Assembly: GCF_937616625.2 (NCBI RefSeq)
Contig: NC_065574.1
Location: 30,196,501-30,260,500 of the forward strand
From: Mercurialis annua
Taxonomy: Eukaryota; Streptophyta; Magnoliopsida; Malpighiales; Euphorbiaceae
Length of the DNA stretch: 64,000 nucleotides
Reading direction: 5' to 3'
The notes beneath the pieces were generated by a model. It had not been told where the DNA came from. It saw only the letters and a program-made list of their open reading frames with translations, and did no database searches. This document shows positions 12,840 through 24,810 of this stretch, piece by piece (position 1 is the first letter of the stretch; each line of letters opens with the position of its first letter). The position numbers were made by a program, and so were the translations under genes.

Positions 12840-14275
12840 ACGTTTAACATAAATTGCTAAAAAGGTTAAACGCTTGGATTTTTTTCGTAACGTTTGTACA
12901 CGTTTGGCCTAAATCGCTAAAATGGGGTAACGTTTGGATTTTTTTCGTAATGTTTTTAAGCGTTTGGCTTAAATCCTAAAAAGGGGAAACGTTTAGATTT
13001 GTTTCGTAACGTTTGTAAATGTTTGGCTTAAATTGCTAAAAATGTAAAATGTTTGGATTTGTTTCGTGACGTTTGTAAATGTTTGGCTTAAATCGCTCAA
13101 GAGGTGAAACGCTTGGATTTGTTTCGTTTGTAAACATTTGGCTTAAATGGCTAAAATGAAGAAACATTTGTATTTGTTTCATAATATTTATAAACGTTTG
13201 GCTTAAATCGCTAAAAAGGTGAAACATTTGGTTTTGTTTCGTAACGTTTGTAAACCTTTGTCTTAAATTGCTAAAAAGGTGAAACGCTTGGATTTGTTTC
13301 GTAACGTTTTAAACATTTGGCTTAAATCGCAAAAATGGGTAAACGTTTTCAATTTGTTTTGTAATGTTTATAAACGTTTGGTTTATATCGCTAAAAAGGT
13401 GAAATGTTTGTTTTTGTTTCGTAATGTTTGTAAATGTTTGGCTTAAATCGCAAAAACGGTGAAACGTTTGGATTTGTTTCGTAAAGTTTATAAACGTTTG
13501 GTTTTGTTTCGTAATGTTCGTAAACGTGTGGCTTCAATCGCTCAAAAGGTGAAGCATTTCGATTTGTTTCGTACTGTTTGTAAACGTTTTGCTTAAATTG
13601 ATAAAAAGGTGAAACGCTTGGATTTGTTTCATAACGTTTGTTGACATTTGGCTTAAATCATTATAAAAGTTAAAAGTTTGGATTTGTTTCGTAATGTTTG
13701 TATACGTTTGGCTTGAATCGCTAAAATGGGGAAACGCATGGATTTGTTTCGTAACGTTTGAAAACGTTTGGCTTAAATCGCTAAAATGGGGAAACATTTG
13801 GATTTGTTTCGTAACATTTGTAAATGTTTGGATTAAATCGCTAAAAATGCAAAACGTTTGGTTTTGTTCCATAAGGTTTGTAAACGTTTTGGCTTAATTC
13901 GCTAAAAAGGTAAAACGTTTGGATTTGATTCGTAACGTTTACAAACATTTGGCTCAAATCGCTAAAAAGGTAAAATGTTTGATTTTGTTTCGTAACATTT
14001 ATAAACGTTTGGCTTAAATTGCTAAAAAGGTCAAACGCTGGGTTTTATTTAATAACCTTTGTACACGTTTGGCTTAAATCATTAAAATAGGGTAAAGCTT
14101 GGATTTATTTCATAAAGTTTGTACACATTTGTCTTAAATCGCTAAAAAGGTGAAACGTTTAGATTTGTTTCGTAATGTTTGTAAACGTTTAGCTTAAATC
14201 GCTAAAAAGGTGAAATGTTTGGATTTGTTTCGTAATGTTTGTAAACCTTTGGCTTAAATCGCTAAAAAGGTGAAA
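12840..14275. repeat. Second copy of window positions 1-1,535
   Basis: Collinear with the start of the window at an offset of 12,839, with the same sequence of rare variants. It is shorter than copy 1 because of missing monomer or half-unit sequence around 13,660. It joins directly at about 14,275 to a copy of the 12.1-12.6 kb segment, so the junction is a recombinant between two different register shifts. Confidence 0.85.
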
Positions 14276-14280
14276 CGTTT

Positions 14281-14835
14281 GGATTTGTTTTGTAACGTTT
14301 GTAAACGTTTGGATTGGATCGCTAAAATGGGAAAACACTTGGATTTGTTTCGTAACGTTTGTAAACATTTGGCTTAAATCGCTAAAATGGGGAAACATTT
14401 GTATTTGTTTTGTAACGTTTGTAAACGTTTAACTTATATCGGTAAAAATGTGAAATGTTTGTTTTTGTTCCGTAAGGTTTATAAACGTTTGGCTTAAATC
14501 GCTAAAAAGGTGAAATGTTTGGATTTGTTTCGTAACGTTTACAAACGTTTGGCTTAAATCGCTAAAAAGGTGAAATGTTTGGTTTTGTTTCGTAATGTTT
14601 GTAAACGTTTGGCTTAAATTGCTAAAAAGGGGAAACGCTTGGATTTATTTAGTAACGTTTGTACACGTTTGGCTTAAATCGCTAATATAGGGTAAAGTTA
14701 GGATTTGTTTTGTAATGTTCGTAAACGTTTGGCTTAAATCGCTAAAAAGGTGAAACGTTTGGATTCGTTTCGTAGCGTTTGTAAACGTTTAACTTAAATT
14801 GCTAAAAATGTGAAATGTTTGGATTTGTTTCGTAA
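14281..14835. repeat. Second copy of 12,096-12,650
   Basis: The same ordered variants as 12,096-12,650 at offset 2,185, including GGATTGGATCGC at about 14,311 and the TTCCGTAAGG monomer at about 14,468. The monomers in this part have very regular 60-bp spacing, so rows 14,161-15,720 stay in column register. Confidence 0.8.
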
Positions 14836-15059
14836 TGTTTGTAAACATTTTCCTTATATTGCTAAAAAGGTGAAACGCTTGGATTTGTTTAGAAACGTTT
14901 GTAAACGTTTGGCTTAAATTGCTAAAATAGGGAAACGCCATGATTTGTTTCATAACGTTTGTAAACGTTTGTCTTAAATTGCTTAAAATGTGAAACGCTT
15001 GGATTTGTTTCGTAACGTTTGTAAACATTTTCCTTAAATCACTAAAATGGGCAAACATT

Positions 15060-16626
15060 TGGATTTGTTTCGTAACTTTTGTAAACGTTTAGCTTAAATC
15101 GCTAAAAATGTGAAACATTTGGTTTTGTTCCATAAGGTTTGTAAACGTTTGGCTTAAATCGCTAAAAAGGGGAAATGTTTGGATTTGTTTCGTAAAGTTT
15201 CCAAACGTTTGGCTTAAATCGCTAAAAAGGTGAAATGTTTGGTTTTGTTTCGTAACGTTTATAAACGTTTGGCTTAAATCGCTAAAAAGGTGAAATGTTT
15301 GGTTTTGTTTCGAAGCGTTTGTAAACGTTGGGCTTAAATTGCTAAAAAGGTGAAACGCATGGATTGCTTTTGTAACGTTTGTAAATGTTTGGCTTAAGTC
15401 GCTAAAATGCGGTAACGTTTGGATTTGTTTCGTAATGTTCGTAAACCTTTGTCTTAAATCGCTAAAAAGGTGAAATGTTTGTATTCGTTTCGTACCGTTT
15501 GTAAACATTTAACTTAAACTGCTAAAAATGTGAAACGTTTGGATTTGTTTCATGACGTTTGTAAACGTTTGGCTTAAATCGCTAAAAAGGTGAAACGCTT
15601 GGATTTGATTCGTCACGTTTGTATACATTTGTCTTAAATCGCTAAAATGGGGAAAAGTTTGGATTTGTTTCGTAATGTTTATAAACGTTTGGCTTATATC
15701 GCTAAAAATGTCAAACATTTGGTTTTGTTTCGTAATGTTTGTAAACGTTTGGCTTAAATTGCTAAAAAGGTGTAACGCTTGGATTTGTTTTGTAACGTTG
15801 TAAACGTTTGGCTTAAATCGCTAAAATGGGTAAACGTTTGGATTTCTTTTGTAACGTTAATAAATGTTTGGCTTAAATCGCTAAAAGGGGGAAACATTTG
15901 ATTTTGTCTCGTAATGTTTTAAAACGTTTGGCTTAAATCGCTAAAACAGTGAAACATTTCGATTTGTTTCGTAACGTTTATAAACGTTTTATTTTTTTTC
16001 GTAATGTTTGTAAACGTTTGTCTTCAATCGCTAAGAAGGTGCAACATTTTGATTTGTTTCGTAACGTTTATAAACGTTTCGCTTATATCGTAAAAAGGTG
16101 AAACACTTGGTTTTGTTACGTAACATTTGTAATCGTTTGGCTTATATCGCTAAAAAGGGGAAACGCTTGGATTTGTTTCGTAACGTTTCTACACGTTTGG
16201 CTTAATCGCTAAAATGGGGTAACTTTTGGATTTGTTTCGTAATGTTTGTAAACGTTTGGCTTACATCCCTAAAAAGAGGAGACTTTTAGATTCGTTTCGC
16301 AACGTTTGTAAACATTTGGCTTAATTTGCTAAAAATGTGAAACATTTGGATTTGTTTCGTGACGTTTGTAAACGCTTTAGCTTAAGTCGCTGAAAACGTG
16401 AAACGCTTGGATTTGTTTCGTCACGTTTGTAGACATTTGTCTTAAATCGCTAAAATGGGCAAACGTTTGAATTTGTTTCGTAATGTTTATAAACGTTTGG
16501 CTTAAATCGCTAAAAAGGTGAAACATTTGGTTTTGTTTCGTAATGTTTGTAAACGTTTGGCTTAAATTGCTAAAAAGGTGAAACTCTTCGATTTGTTTCG
16601 TAACATTTTAAACGTTTGGGTTAGCT
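15060..16626. repeat. 1.54-1.57 kb higher-order repeat, copy 1
   Basis: This unit holds about 26 monomers in an order repeated immediately downstream. Marker monomers are TTCCATAAGG (about 15,128), TTTCGAAGCG (about 15,308), GGATTCGTTTCGTACCG (about 15,482), TTTCATGACG or close variants, the short TATATCGTAAAAAGG monomer and, at the end, TTTGGGTTAGCTTGG (about 16,615). The next copy starts at about 16,627. Confidence 0.85.
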
Positions 16627-18163
16627 TGGATTTTTTTCGTAACGTTTGTAAACGTTTATCTTAAATCGCTAAAAATGTGAAACGTTTGGTTTTGTTCCAT
16701 AAGGTTTGTAAACGTTTGGCTTAAATCGCTAAAAAGGGGAAATGTTTTGATTTGTTTCGTAAAGTTTCCAAACGTTTGGCTTAAATCGCTAAAAAGGTGA
16801 AATGTTTGGTTTTGTTTCGTAACGTTTATAAACGTTTGGCATAAATCGCTAAAAAGGTGAAATGTTTGGTTTTGTTTCGAAGCGTTTGTAAACGTTGGGC
16901 TTAAATTGCTAAAAAGGTGAAACGCATGGATTTGTTTTGTAACGTTTGTAAATGTTTGGATTTGTTTCGTAATGTTCGTAAACCTTTGGCTTAAATCGCT
17001 AAAAAGGTGAAATGTTTGGATTCGTTTCGTACCGTTTGTAAACATTTAACTTAAACTGCTAAAAAGGTAAAATGTTTGGATTTGTTTCATGACTTTTGTA
17101 AACGTTTGGCGTAAATCGCTAAAAAGGTGAAACGCTTGGATTTGTTTCGTCACGTTTGTAAACATTTGTCTTAAATCGCTAAAATGGGGAAAAGTTTGGA
17201 TTTGTTTCGTAATGTTTATAAACGTTTGGCTTATATCGCTAAAAAGGTGAAACATTTGTTTTTGTTTCGTAATGTTTGTAAATGTTTGGCTTAAATTGCT
17301 AAAAAGGTGTAACGCTTGGATTTGTTTCGTAACATTTTACACGTTTGGCTTAAATAGCTAAAATGGGTAAACGTTTGGATTTGTTTTATAACGTTAATAA
17401 ACGTTTGGCTTTAATCGATAAAAAGGGGAAACGTTTGTTTTTGTTTCGTAACGTTTTTAAATGTTTGGCTTAAATCGCTAAAACAGTGAAACGTTTGGAT
17501 TTGTTTCGTAACGTTTATAAACGTTTGATTTTGTTTCGTAATGTTCGTAAACGTTTGTCTTCAATCGCTAAGAAGGTGAAACATTTTGATTTGTTTCGTA
17601 ACGTTTATAAACGTTTCGCTTATATCGTAAAAAGGTGAAACACTTGCTTTTGTTTCGTTACGTTTGTAAACATTTGGCTTATATTGCTAAAAAGGTGAAA
17701 CACATGGATTTGTTTCGTAACGTTTCTACACGTTTGGCTTAAATCGCTAAAATGGGGTAACGTTTGGATTTGTTTCGTAATGTTTGTAAACGTTTGGCTT
17801 AAATCCCTAAAAAGGGGAAACTCTTAGATTCATTTCATAACACTTGTAAACATTTGGCTTAATTTGCTAAAAATGTGAAACGTTTGGATTTGTTTCGTGA
17901 CGTTTGTAAACGTTTTGGCTTAAGTCGCTGAAAACGTGAAACGCTTGGATTTGTTTCGTCACGTTTGTAGACATTTGTCTTAAATCGCTAAAATGGGGAA
18001 ACATTTGAATTTGTTTCGTAATGTTTATAAACGTTTGGCTTAAATCGCTAAAAAGGTGAAACATTTGGTTTTGTTTCGTAATGTTTGTAAACGTTTGGCT
18101 TAAATTGCTAAAAAGGTGAAACACTTCGATTTGTTTCGTAACGTTTTAAACGTTTGGGTTAGC
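16627..18163. repeat. 1.54-1.57 kb higher-order repeat, copy 2
   Basis: Collinear with the previous unit at an offset of 1,567 bp at its start and 1,537-1,538 bp over most of its length; the change comes from a net loss of about 30 bp. The end marker TTTGGGTTAGCTTGG recurs at about 18,153. Differences from copy 1 are scattered and frequent enough that the duplication is older than those at 31-64 kb. Confidence 0.85.
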
Positions 18164-18880
18164 TTGGATTTGTTTTGTAATGTTTATAAACGTTTGGCTT
18201 AAATCGCTAAAAAGGTGAAACATTTGTTTTTGTTTCGTAACATTTTTAAACGTTTGGCTTAAATCGCTAAAACAGTGAAACGTTTGGATTTGTTTCCTAA
18301 CGTTTATTAACGTTTGGTTTTGTTTCGTAATTTTCGTAAACGTTTGGCTTCAATCGTTTGTTTGTTTCGTAACGTTTATAAACGTTTCGCTTAAATCGCT
18401 AAAAAGGTGAAACGTTTGGTTTTGTTTCGTAATGTTTGTAAATGTTTAGCTTAAATTGCTAAAAAGGTGAAACGCTTGGATTTGTATCGTAACGTTTGTA
18501 CATGTTTGGCTTAAATCGCTAAAATGGGGTAACGTTTGGATTTGTTTCTTAAAGTTTGTAAACGATTGGCTTGAATCCCTAAAAAGGGGAAACGTTTAGA
18601 TTCGTTTCGTAACGTTTGTAAACATTTGGCTTAAATTGCTAAAAATGTGAAACGTTTGGATTTGTTTCGTGACGTTTGTAAACGTTTGGCTTAAATCGCT
18701 AAAAAGGTGAAACGCTTTGATTTGTTTCGTAACATTTGTAAACATTTGGCTTAAACCACTAAAAAGGTGAAAGTTTTGGATTTGTTCGTAATGTTTATAA
18801 AAGTTTGACTTAAATTGCTAAAAAGGTGAAACGTTTGGATTTGTTTTGTAGCATTTGTAAACATTTGGCTTAAATTGATA
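18164..18880. repeat. Partial third copy of the 1.5-kb family
   Basis: After the TTTGGGTTAGCTTGG marker the sequence resumes with monomers matching about 17,370-18,070 rather than the start of the unit. The AAAACAGTGAAAC monomer at about 17,480 reappears at about 18,270 (shift of about 790 bp). It is a truncated or out-of-phase third copy, and then gives way to a different monomer mix. Confidence 0.6.
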
Positions 18881-18896
18881 AAAAGGTGAAACGCTT

Positions 18897-19630
18897 GGTT
18901 TGTTTCGTAATGTTTGTAAACGTTTGGCTTAAATCGCTAAAAATGTGAAACGTTTGGATTTGTTTTGTAACGTTTTAAACTTTTTATTTTGTTTCGTAAC
19001 GTTTGTAAACGTTTGGCTTAAATCGATAAAAAGGTGAAACGTTTGGATTTGTTTCGTAAAGTTTGTAAACTTGTAAACATTTTTGCTTAAATCGCTAAAA
19101 AGCTGAAACGTTTGGATTTGTTTCGTATCGTTTGTAAATGTTTGGCTTAAATCACTAAAAAGCTGAAACGCTTTGATTTGTTTTGTAACGTTTGTAAACA
19201 TTTTGTTTAAATTGCTAAAAAGGAGAAACGCTTGGATTTGTTTTGTAACGTTTGTAGACATTTGGCTTAAATTGCTAAAAAGATGAAACGTTTTGATTTG
19301 TTTCGTACCGTTTGTAAGCGCTTGGTTAAATCAATAAAAAGGTGAAACGTTTGGATTTGTTTCGTACCTTTTGTAAACGTTTGGCTTTAATCGCTAAAAA
19401 GGTGAAACATTTGGATTTGTTTCGTATCGTTTGTAAACGTTTGACTTAAATTGCTCAAAAGGTGAAACGCTTGAATTTGTTTTGCAACGTTTGTAAACGT
19501 TTGGCTTAAATTGCTAAAAAGTTGAAACGCTTGAATTCGTTTCACAATGTTTGTAAACGTTTGGCTTAAATCGCTAAAAAGGTAAAACGGTTGGATTTGT
19601 TTTGTAATGTTTGTAAACGTTTGGCTTAAA
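18897..19630. repeat. Block shared with 22.4-23.2 kb (copy 1)
   Basis: Shares an ordered set of variants with 22,397-23,241: AAAAGCTGAAACG monomers, ATTTTGTTTAAATTGC followed by AAAAAGGAGAAACGCTTGG, then GCGCTTGGTTAAATCAAT. The offset is 3,500 bp at the start and 3,611 bp after an indel of about 111 bp (two monomers less 9 bp). A third related copy lies at about 20,070-20,700. Confidence 0.8.
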
Positions 19631-20069
19631 TTGCTAAATTGGGGAAATGGTTGGATTTGTTTGGTAACGTTTGTAAACGGTTGGCTTAAATTGCTAAAAA
19701 GGTGAAACGCTTGGATTCGTTTCGTAACATTTGTAAACGTTTAGCTTAAATTGCCAAAAAGGTGAAAAATTTGGATTTGTTTCATAAGCTTTGTAAACGT
19801 TTGGCTTAAATCGCTAAAAAGGTGAAACGTTTGGATGTGTTTCCTACGTTTGTAAACGTTTGGCTTAAATTGCTAAAAAGGTGATACAGGTGGATTTGTT
19901 TTGTAACGTTTGTAAACGTTAGGCTTAAATTGCTAAAAAGGTGAAACGCTTGATTTGTTTTGCAACGTTGGTACACGTTTGGCTTAAATTACTAAAAAGG
20001 TGAAACGCTTGGATTTGTTTCGTAACATTTGTAAAAGTTCGGCTTAAATTGCTAAAAAGGTGAAACGCT

Positions 20070-20700
20070 TGGTTTGTTTCGTAATGTTTGTAAACGCTTG
20101 GCTTAAATTGCTAAAAATGCGAAACGTTTGGATTTGTTTCCTAACGTTTTAAACTTTTGGTTTTGTTTCGTAACGTTTGTAAACGTTTGGCTTAAATCGC
20201 TAAAAAGGGGAAACGTTTGGATTTGTTTACGTAATGTTTGTAAATGTTAGGCTTATATCACTAAAAAGGTGAAACGTTTGGATTTGTTTCGTAGCGTTTG
20301 TAAATGTTTGGCTTCAATCGCTAAAAAGGTGAAACATTTGGATTTGTTTCGTATCGTTTGTAAACGTTTGGCTTAAATCGCTAAAAAGATGAAACGTTTG
20401 GATTTGTTTCGAATCGTTTGTAAACATTTGGCTTAAATCGCTAAAAAGGTGAAACGTTTGGATTTTTTTCTTAACCTTTGTAAACATTTGGCTTAAATTT
20501 CTAAAAAGGTGAAACGCTTTGATTTGTTTTGTAACGTTTGTAAACGTTTGGCTTAAATTGCTAAAAAGGAGAAACGCTTGGATTTGTTTTGTAACGTTTG
20601 TAAACGTTTGGCCTAAATTGCTAAAAAGGTGAAACGTTTTGATTGTTTCATACCTTTTGTAAGCGTTTGTCTTAAATCGCTATAAAGGGGAAACGTTTGG
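20070..20700. repeat. Related block in the same family as 18.9 and 22.4 kb
   Basis: Starts with the same shortened GCTTGGTTTGTTTCGTAATG monomer found at about 18,892, then follows a similar order through the TTTTAAACTTTTGG half unit and the AAAAAGGAGAAACGC monomer. The spacing from the 18.9-kb block is about 1,170 bp. More diverged than the 18.9/22.4-kb pair. Confidence 0.6.
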
Positions 20701-20989
20701 ATTTGTTTCGTACCGTTCATAAACGTTTGGCTTTATTATATAAAAAGGTAAAACATTTGAATTTGTTTCGTAACGTTTGTAAATGTTTGGCTTAAATTGC
20801 TAAAGAGATGAAACGCTTGGATTTGTTTCGCATCGTGTGTAAACATTTGGCTTAAATTGCTAAAATATGAAACGCTCGGATTTGTTTCGTAACGTTTGTA
20901 AACGTTTGTCTTAAATTGCTAAAAAGGTGAACACTTTGATTTGTTTCATGACGTTTGTAAACATTTGGCTTAAATCGCTATAATGGGGA

Positions 20990-22020
20990 AACATTTGGAT
21001 TTGTTTCGTAACGTTTGTAAACGTTTAGCTTAAATCGTTAAAAAGGGGAAACATTTGTTTTTGTTTCGAAGCGTTTGTAAACGTTTGGCTTAAATCGCTA
21101 AAAAGGGGAAATGTTTGGATTTGTTTCGTAACGTATACAAACGTTTGGCTTAAATCGCTAAAAAGGTGAAATGTTTGGTTTTATTTAGTAACGTTTATAA
21201 ACGTTTAGCTTAAATCACTAAAAAGTAGAAACATTTGTTTTTGTTTCGAAGCGTTTGTAAACGTTTGGCTTAAATTGCTAAAATGGTGAAACGTTTGTTT
21301 TTGTTTCGAAGCGTTTGTAAAAATTTGGCTTAAACATCTTAAAAGCTGAAACGCTTGGATTTGTTTTGTAACGTTTGTACAGGTTTGGCATAAATCGCTA
21401 AAATGGGGTAACGTTTGGATTTGTTTCGTAATGTTCATAAATGTTTGGCTTAAATCGCTAAAAATGTGAAACGTTTGGATTCGTTTCGTAACGTTTGTAA
21501 AAGTTTAACTTAAATTGCTAAAAAGGTGAAACGTTTGGATTTTTTTTGTGAGTTGTGTAAACGTTTGGCTTAAATCGCTAAAAAGGTGAAACGCTTGGAT
21601 TTGTTTCATCACGTTTGTAAACATTTGTCTTAAATCGTTAAAATGGGGAAAAATTTAAATTTGTTTCGTAATGTTTATAAATGTTTGGCTTAAATCGCTA
21701 AAAAGGGGAAATGTTTGGTTTTATTTCGTAATGTTTGTTAACGTTTGGCTTAAATTGTTAAAAAGGGGAAACGCTTGGATTCATTTCGTAACGTTTTAAA
21801 CGTTTGGCTTAAATCGCTAAAATGGGTAAATTTTTTGATTTGTTTTTTAACGTTTATAAACGTTTGGCTTAAATCGCTAAAAAGGTGAAACGTTTGTTTT
21901 TGTTTCCTAATGTTTGTAAATATTTGGCTTAAATCGCTAAAACAAACGTTTGGATTTTTTTTCGTAACGTTCATAAACGTTTGGTTTTGTTTCGTAATGT
22001 TCGTAAACATTTGACTTCAA
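20990..22020. repeat. Island of the 15-18 kb monomer family
   Basis: Contains three TTTCGAAGCG monomers (about 21,065, 21,246 and 21,306), the AATGGGGTAACG monomer and GGATTCGTTTCGTAACG followed by AACTTAAATTGC. This combination is otherwise seen in the 15.1-18.2 kb HOR. It is flanked by monomers of the 19-23 kb type, so it looks like a segment exchanged into them. The boundaries are approximate. Confidence 0.6.
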
Positions 22021-22396
22021 TCGCTAAAATTGGTAAACGTTTGGATTTGTTTTGTAACATTTATAAACGTTTGGATTAAATAGCGAAAAAGGTGAAACAT
22101 TTGTTTTTGTTTCGTAACGTTTGTAAATGTTTGGCTTAAATCGCTAAAATAGTGAAACGTTTGGATTTGTTTCGTAACGTTTCTAAACGTTTCGTTTTGT
22201 TTCGTAATGTTCGTAAACGTTTGGCTTCAATCGCTAAAAAGGTGAAACTTTTGTTTCGTAATGTTCGTAAACGTTTGGATTTGTTTTGTATCGTTTGTAA
22301 ACGTTTTGCTTAAATCGATAAAAAGGTGAAATGTTTTTATTTGTTTCTTAACCTTTGTAGACGTTTGGCTTAAATTTTTAAAAAGGTGAAACGCTT

Positions 22397-23241
22397 TAAT
22401 TATTTCGTAATGTTTGTAAAGGTTTGACTTAAATTACTAAAAATGCGAAACGTTTTGATTTGTTTCGTAACGTTTTAAACTTTTGGTCTTTTTTCGGAAC
22501 GCTTGTAAACGTTTTGCTTATATCGCTAAAAAGGTGAAACGTTTGGATTTGTTTCGTAACAGTTGTAAATGTTTGGCTTAAATCACTAAAAAAGCGAAAC
22601 GTTTGGATTTGTTTCATAGCGTTTGTAAACGTTTGGCTTAAATCGCAAAAAAGGTGAAACATTTGGATTTGTTTTGTAACGTTTGTAAACGTTTGGCTTA
22701 AATCGCTAAAAAGCTGAAACGTTTGGATTTGTTTCATATCGTTTGTAAATGTTTGGCTTAAATCACTAAAATGCTGAAACGCTTTGATTTGTTTTGTAAC
22801 GTTTGTAAACATTTTGTTTAAATTGCTAAAAAGGAGAAACGCTTGGATTTGTTTTGTAACGTTTGTAGACGTTTGGCTTAAATTGCTAAAAAGATGAAAC
22901 GTTTTGATTTGTTTCGTACCGTTTGTAAGCGCTTGGTTAAATCAATAAAAAGGTGAAACGTTTGGATTTGTTTCGTACCTTTTGTAAACGTTTGGCTTTA
23001 ATCGCTAAAAAGGTGAAACATTTGGATTTGTTTCGTATCGTTTGTAAACGTTTGGCTTAAATTGCTCAAAAGGTGAAACGCTTGAATTTGTTTTGCAACG
23101 TTTGTAAACGTTTGGCTTAAATTGCTAAAAAGTTGAAACGCTTGAATTCGTTTCGCAATGTTTGTAAACGGTTGGCATAAATTGCTAAAAAGGTAAAACG
23201 CTTGGATTTGTTTCGTAATGTTTGTCAACGTTTGGCTTAAA
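22397..23241. repeat. Block shared with 18.9-19.6 kb (copy 2)
   Basis: Collinear with 18,897-19,630 as described there. It carries two extra monomers near 22,560-22,680. Downstream, at about 23,245, the copies part: this one continues with AAAAAAATTGAAACG, the other with AAATTGGGGAAATGG. Confidence 0.8.
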
Positions 23242-23883
23242 TTGCTAAAAAAATTGAAACGTTGGGATTTGTTTCGGAACGTTTGTAAACGTTTGGCTTC
23301 AATTGCTAAAAAAAGGGAAACGTTTGGATTTTTTTCGCAACGTTTGTAAACGTTTGGCTTAAATCGCCAAAAAGGTGAAACGTTTGGATTTGTTTCGTAA
23401 CGTTTTAAACATTTGGTTTAAATTGCTAAAATGGGGAAAACTTTGAATTTGTTTCGTAACGTTTATTATAATTTGGTTAAAATCGCTAATAAGTTGAAAT
23501 GTTTCGATTTGTTTCGTAATGTTTGTAAACGTTTGGTTTTGTTTCGTAATGTTTGTAAAAGTTTGGATTTGTTACGTATGGTTTGTAAACGTTTGGCTTA
23601 AATTGCTAAAAAGGTTAAACGTTTGGATTTGCTTCGTAACGTTTGTAAACGTTTGGCTTAAATTACTAAAAAGTTGAAACGCTTGGATTTGTTTCGTAAC
23701 ATTTGTAAACGTTTGGCTTAAATTGGTAAAAAGGTGAAACGCTTGGATTTGTTTCGTAACGTTTGGCTTATATTGCTAAAAAAGTGTAAAATTTCGATTT
23801 GTTTCATAACCTTTGTAAACGTTTGGCTATAATCGCTAAAACGGCAAAACGCTTGAATTTGTTTCGTAACCTTTGTAAACGTT

Positions 23884-24810
23884 TGGCTTAAAATTGCTAA
23901 AAATGTGAAACATTTGGATTCGTTTCGTAACGTTTGTAAGGGTTTGGCTTGAAATCGCTAAAAATGTGAAACGTTTGGATATGTTTCGTAACGTTTGTAA
24001 GGGTTTGGCTTAAAATCGCTAAAAATGTGACACGTTTGGATTTGTTTCGTAACGTTTTAAACGTTTGGTTTTGTTTCATAACGTTTGTAAACGTTTGTAA
24101 ACGTTTGGCTTAAATCGCTAAAAAGGTGAAACGTTTGGATTTGTTTCGTAACATTTGTAAACATTTGGCATAAATTGCTAAAAAGGCGAAACGTTTGGAT
24201 TTGTTTCGAAACGTTTGTAATCGTTTGGCTTAAATCGCTAAAAAGGTGAAACGTTTAGATTTTTTTCGTAACATTTGTAAATGTTTGGCTTAAAATACTA
24301 ATAAGGTGAAACACTTAAATTTGTTTTGGAACGTTTATAAACGTTCAGGTTTAATTGCTAAAAAGGTGAAACACTTGGATTTATTTTGTGACGTTTGTAA
24401 ATGTTTTGCTTAAATTGCAAAAAAGGTGAAACGCTTGGTTTTGTTTCGTAACGTTTGTAAGCCTTTGGCTTAAAATTGCTAAAAATGTGAAACGTTTGGA
24501 TTTGTTTCGTAACGTTTGTAAGGGTTTGGCTTAAAATCCCTAAAAATGTGAAACGTTTGGATTTGTTTCGTAACTTTTTAAACGTTTGGTTTTGTTTAGT
24601 AACATTTGTAAACGTTTGGCTTTAATCGCTAAAAAGGGGAAACGTTTGGATTTGTTTCGTAACATTTGTAAACGTTTGGCTTAAATTGCTAAAAAGGCGA
24701 AACGTTTGGACTTGTTTCGAAACGTTTGTAATCGTTTGGCTTAAATCGCTAAAAAGGTGAAACGTTTGGATTTGTTTTGTAACGTTTGTAAATGTTTGGC
24801 TTAAATCACT
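23884..24810. repeat. Start of the right-hand family, with 61-bp monomers
   Basis: First appearance in the window of monomers with TTAAAATCGCTAAAAATGTG (one extra A, giving 61 bp) joined by TTTGTAAGGGTTTGGC. Their order then matches about 26,840-27,640, including TAATAAGGTGAAACACTTAA and ACGTTCAGGTTTAATTGC at about 24,344 (offset about 2,894 to the copy at 27,234). This marks the left limit of the repeat family that fills the rest of the window, apart from the old block at 4.2-5.4 kb. Confidence 0.75.

Noticed and set aside
23930..24010. Interstitial telomere repeat (AAGGGTTT words)
   Set aside because: The word occurs once per 61-bp monomer and never as consecutive 6-8 bp telomeric units; it is a variant of TTTGTAAACGTTTGG.
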